A DNA stretch of 6,241 nucleotides from CAYMTN01 sp964393335 (GTDB taxonomy: Bacteria; Chloroflexota; Anaerolineae; Aggregatilineales; Aggregatilineaceae): the NCBI GenBank assembly GCA_964393335.1, contig CAYMTN010000287.1:1-6241 (forward strand), read 5' to 3'. Of the stretch, positions 4,848-6,241 are shown piece after piece. Numbering within the stretch: the stretch's first letter is position 1; every line of letters starts with the position of its first letter. A program made the translations under genes and the position numbers. The notes under the pieces were generated by a model that was given only the letters and a program-made list of their open reading frames with translations, did not search any database and was not told where the DNA came from.

Positions 4848-5411
4848 CTAAAAACAGCCGAACGTATCCGCCTCAAACGCGGCCAACAGATCATCCATCT
4901 GCTGCACGCGCCGCGCCGCGATCTGCCGGGACGCCTCCAACACCAGCCCGCCGGGCAGTTTGGCGCGCCGTTTTTTCACGATGTCGTAAGCTGTGCGCAA
5001 GTCGCGCGCGTTTTTGGAAAAATCACGCAGCACGCCCACCGTCCCCAAAAAATCGAGTGCGTCGGCATCGCATAACAGAATCGCCTCCAGGCTGCGGGCA
5101 GGGTCCGGGCTGTGATGAAACGCGATGCACTCCAGCACCAGCGCTGCGAAAGCGTCCGGGTACGCGCGCTCGCGCAAGAATTCCCCGGCAACTTCCGCCG
5201 ATCGTGCGGCGTGGTCCACGCCGTCCCGTTTCCAGATCGAGTACCCGCCCCAATCGTGCAAATGAGCGGCCACCCACACGGCATCCCGGTCATACGTCTG
5301 GTCCGCGCCGATTCGGTCGATCAGGTGTAACAACCGGCGGGTGTGATTGATCCCCCACGCACCGCCGTATTCTTCGGTCAAGCAAACAAGTTCCTCCCGA
5401 TCAATACGCAT
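4848..5411 (-). CDS. HD-domain phosphohydrolase-like protein
   Basis: This 187-residue soluble protein carries the metal-binding HD superfamily signature. The visible candidates are His23 in GINHTRRLLH, the His-Asp pair H52-D53 in AAHLHDWGG, His67 in DHAARSAEV, the pair H99-H100 in AFHHSPDP, and aspartates D115 and D117 in LCDADALDFLG. This order (H, HD, H, H, D) is standard for single-domain HD hydrolases that act on phosphomonoester or phosphodiester substrates, often nucleotides; the substrate is unknown. The tail (FSKNARDLRTAYDIVKKRRAK, residues 131 onward) is basic and helical. ATG 5411 is supported by an AGGAGG five bases upstream. It follows the oxidoreductase gene by 27 bases on the same strand, so the two are likely co-transcribed. 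All metal ligands appear intact, so an active enzyme is expected. Confidence 0.82.
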   Translation of the reverse strand: MRIDREELVCLTEEYGGAWGINHTRRLLHLIDRIGADQTYDRDAVWVAAHLHDWGGYSIWKRDGVDHAARSAEVAGEFLRERAYPDAFAALVLECIAFHHSPDPARSLEAILLCDADALDFLGTVGVLRDFSKNARDLRTAYDIVKKRRAKLPGGLVLEASRQIAARRVQQMDDLLAAFEADTFGCF

Positions 5412-5416
5412 CGAGT

Positions 5417-5423
5417 CCTCCTC
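5417..5423 (-). promoter_or_regulatory. Strong ribosome binding site for the HD-domain gene
   Basis: On the minus strand GAGGAGG ends five bases before ATG 5411. It lies within the 27-base gap after the oxidoreductase stop, leaving no room for a separate promoter in the gap and supporting a shared transcript. Confidence 0.75.
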
Positions 5424-5438
5424 AACCCGCCAGCCCGG

Positions 5439-6241
5439 TCAATCGTCCAGCGTCCCGGTGAGCAGGCCCAGCGGCAGCGGCGCGGGCCGGTCATACGGAC
5501 TGCCTACCGTCACATGCTGGCCGTCGCGTGACGCCTCTTCGAGCGCGTGCATGATGTCCAGCACGTGAAAAGCCTGGTCGCCGCTGGCGCGGTGTGGCCT
5601 GCCGGATCGCAGCCCATAGGCCATATCCGCCACGCCGACGCCGCGCCGGACCTCCGCGCTGTGCGTCAGCGGAATCTCGCGCCAGTCGCCATCCGTCGTC
5701 AGCCAGGCCCGCACCGGCCCGCCAAACGTATTCGGGTCCGGCACGCTGAGCGTCCCTTTTGAGCCGTAAATTTCGATGCGCGGCAGCGAGTGCCGCCACA
5801 CGTCGAAGCTGACCACCAGCGTGCCGACCGGCCCGGCGGCGAAATCCAGCGCGCCGCTGATATGCGTGGCGACTTCGACGGGAAGCCGCTCGCCAAAGCG
5901 CGCTTCGCTGGTGGCGATCCGTTCCGCGAACGACGCCCGCGTGACCGCCGTCACGCGCCGCACCGGCCCCAACAGGCTGACCAGCGCGGTCAGGTAATAC
6001 GGCCCCATGTCGAAGAGTGGCCCCGCCCCCGCCTGGTAAAAGAACGCCGGGTTCGGGTGCCAGCCTTCCGGGCCGTGACTCGCCATAAACGCGGTGGCCG
6101 CGACCGGCTCGCCGATCCAGCCATCGTCGATCAGTTTGCGGCAGGTCTGCAAGCCGCCGCCCAGGAACGTATCCGGCGCACAGCCGACGCGCACGCCCGC
6201 CGCCCGCGCCGCGTCCAGCACAGCGCGCCCGTCCTCGCGCG
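5439..6241 (-). CDS. Gfo/Idh/MocA-family oxidoreductase (5' end outside window)
   Basis: The visible 266 residues are the C-terminal part of an NAD(P)-dependent dehydrogenase of the Gfo/Idh/MocA type, which act on sugars, inositols and related polyols. The N-terminal Rossmann nucleotide-binding half and the EKP motif lie beyond the right edge. The fragment starts at the end of that fold (REDGRAVLDAARAAGVRV), continues with CAPDTFLGGGLQTC and KLIDDGWIGEP, and then the catalytic-domain segment FFYQAGAGPLFDMGPYYLTAL. That segment has the conserved aspartate (fragment residue 77) but tyrosines where many relatives have a histidine. IEIYGSKGTLSVPDP is the typical sheet segment of the C-terminal domain. 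The frame is open to the edge; the GTG at 6221 is an internal valine, not the start. Expected full length is about 340-370 residues. The substrate cannot be inferred. It is probably the first visible gene of a unit with the HD protein. Confidence 0.9.
   Translation of the reverse strand, partial: REDGRAVLDAARAAGVRVGCAPDTFLGGGLQTCRKLIDDGWIGEPVAATAFMASHGPEGWHPNPAFFYQAGAGPLFDMGPYYLTALVSLLGPVRRVTAVTRASFAERIATSEARFGERLPVEVATHISGALDFAAGPVGTLVVSFDVWRHSLPRIEIYGSKGTLSVPDPNTFGGPVRAWLTTDGDWREIPLTHSAEVRRGVGVADMAYGLRSGRPHRASGDQAFHVLDIMHALEEASRDGQHVTVGSPYDRPAPLPLGLLTGTLDD

Noticed and set aside
4838..5350. A 170-codon plus-strand frame opposite the HD gene
   Set aside because: Its proline- and arginine-rich translation has no domain, and the opposite strand carries an intact HD signature with a strong ribosome binding site.

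Overview
This 6.2 kb, GC-rich window reads as ordinary bacterial chromosome. Open frames are dense, intergenic gaps are short, and I see no transposase, integrase, phage gene, CRISPR array, tRNA or rRNA. The family mix suggests a Chloroflexota (Anaerolineae-like) genome: tandem FemAB-type ligases ending in an LWGVYRFK signature, a DUF6232-like membrane protein, and a Gfo/Idh/MocA protein with an APDTFLGGG motif. The taxon is inferred from protein character only, with no marker gene to confirm it.

Plus strand, positions 1-4215: an AT-richer leader with a good -10 box precedes a FemAB-family peptidoglycan aminoacyl-ligase (181-1212). A two-helix DUF6232-like membrane protein follows 19 bases later (1232-1693), then a GNAT acetyltransferase (1829-2332), a GlsB/YeaQ/YmgE-type three-helix membrane protein (2439-2726), a second and divergent FemAB ligase (2852-3964), and a 55-residue Pmp3/YqaE-type membrane protein (4048-4215) that is easily missed because of its size. 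Four of these six genes point to the cell envelope: two likely peptidoglycan cross-bridge enzymes and two small stress-type membrane proteins on either side of the second ligase. The gap before that ligase holds an 89-bp nested palindrome bounded by perfect 15-bp inverted repeats (2752-2840), the most unusual non-coding element here.

Minus strand, positions 4221-6241: transcription converges on the plus block with only five bases between stop codons. From the right edge leftward there is a 5'-truncated Gfo/Idh/MocA oxidoreductase (5439-6241), an HD-domain phosphohydrolase 27 bases downstream with a strong ribosome binding site (4848-5411), and a 170-residue protein of unknown function that appears to consist of two diverged copies of one small domain (4221-4733). 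The first two look like one transcription unit.

Several starts were moved from the longest open frame to a position with a properly spaced Shine-Dalgarno sequence: 1232, 1829, 2439 and 4733. No intergenic stretch exceeds 300 bases. The longest non-coding stretch is the 180-base leader at the left end. No intrinsic terminator with a clear T-run was found anywhere. I did not find a convincing new multi-gene system. The palindrome, the duplicated-domain protein and the envelope gene grouping are the items that merit follow-up.
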